Source: JBHJGP01 sp050331695
GTDB lineage: Bacteria; Pseudomonadota; Alphaproteobacteria; Geminicoccales; Geminicoccaceae
Direction of reading: 5' to 3'
Length of the DNA stretch: 64,000 nucleotides
Assembly (NCBI GenBank): GCA_050331695.1
Contig: JBHJGP010000026.1
Location: 1-64,000 of the forward strand
Both the position numbers and the translations under genes were made by a program. Of the stretch, positions 63,947 to 64,000 are shown piece after piece. Each line of letters begins with the position of its first letter. Position 1 is the first letter of the stretch. A model generated the notes under the pieces. The model had not been told where the DNA came from. It made no database searches and worked only from the letters and a program-made list of their open reading frames with translations.

Positions 63947-64000
63947 GCCAGGCTTCTGGCGTCAGCTGGCTTATCAAGGGCCACTACTGGCTGGAACACA

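Noticed and set aside
63947..63960. Terminator after the Smr gene
   Set aside because: The GCCAG/CTGGC hairpin is short and no T-run follows within the window.

Overview
The window is from a high-GC Alphaproteobacterium. Three things point there: the merged S10-spc-alpha ribosomal operon running tuf > rpsJ ... rplQ, the order rplQ > HtrA-type protease > rarA > rluC-like > HAD phosphatase > ATP12, and typically alphaproteobacterial families (ATP12 chaperone, DUF2312, short-LID adenylate kinase). Assignment below class level is not possible here. No tRNA, rRNA, CRISPR array, insertion sequence or replication origin was seen.

Layout. Bases 1-13.9 kb hold the end of tuf and the ribosomal protein, secY, adk and rpoA run, all on the plus strand and tightly packed. 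A strong sigma70-like promoter and a leader hairpin precede rpsM. Bases 13.9-24.2 kb continue on the plus strand with an HtrA lipoprotein protease, RarA, a pseudouridine synthase, a HAD phosphatase, ATP12, the two propionyl-CoA carboxylase subunits and an MscS channel with a cyclic-nucleotide domain. Bases 24.2-30.1 kb are mixed: a YghU-like GST, a Tat-exported SMP-30 protein, endonuclease III, a YceI lipoprotein, a LysM/solute-binding fusion and a GNAT protein. Bases 30.2-35.7 kb form a minus-strand methionine unit (ArsR-methyltransferase fusion > metF > metH) with a visible promoter and a candidate operator. Bases 35.7-43.1 kb hold a chromate-type module (ChrB/rhodanese plus a frameshifted chrA) and a photorepair module (FeS-type photolyase, DUF3253, DUF2256, second photolyase), then a TauE/SafE permease.

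Bases 43.3-57.1 kb carry mlaA-mlaC, a membrane PAS/DnaQ exonuclease, ettA with a coupled MntA/HepT-type toxin-antitoxin pair, a cyclic-nucleotide-gated potassium channel, a dehalogenase-like hydrolase, a class III adenylate cyclase, a CBS/DUF294 protein, an EamA transporter and a GMC oxidoreductase. Bases 57.3-64 kb hold DUF2312, a 1-Cys peroxiredoxin, MepA, an SDR lacking the Tyr/Lys pair, a small exported protein, a SOUL lipoprotein, an AT-rich sulfotransferase-like gene and an Smr-domain protein.

The most striking observations are lesions in genes that should be essential. rpsE has an in-frame amber codon in its conserved VKGGR loop, and adk has lost both a usable start codon (GTT) and the P-loop lysine (now Ile). 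chrA also carries a one-base frameshift. TAG ends neighbouring genes normally, so code reassignment is unlikely. Base-call error or genuine lesion with a second gene copy are the main explanations. The most system-like loci are the ArsR-methyltransferase/metF/metH unit with its operator, the HepT/MntA pair coupled to ettA, and the dual-photolyase/DUF2256/DUF3253 group.
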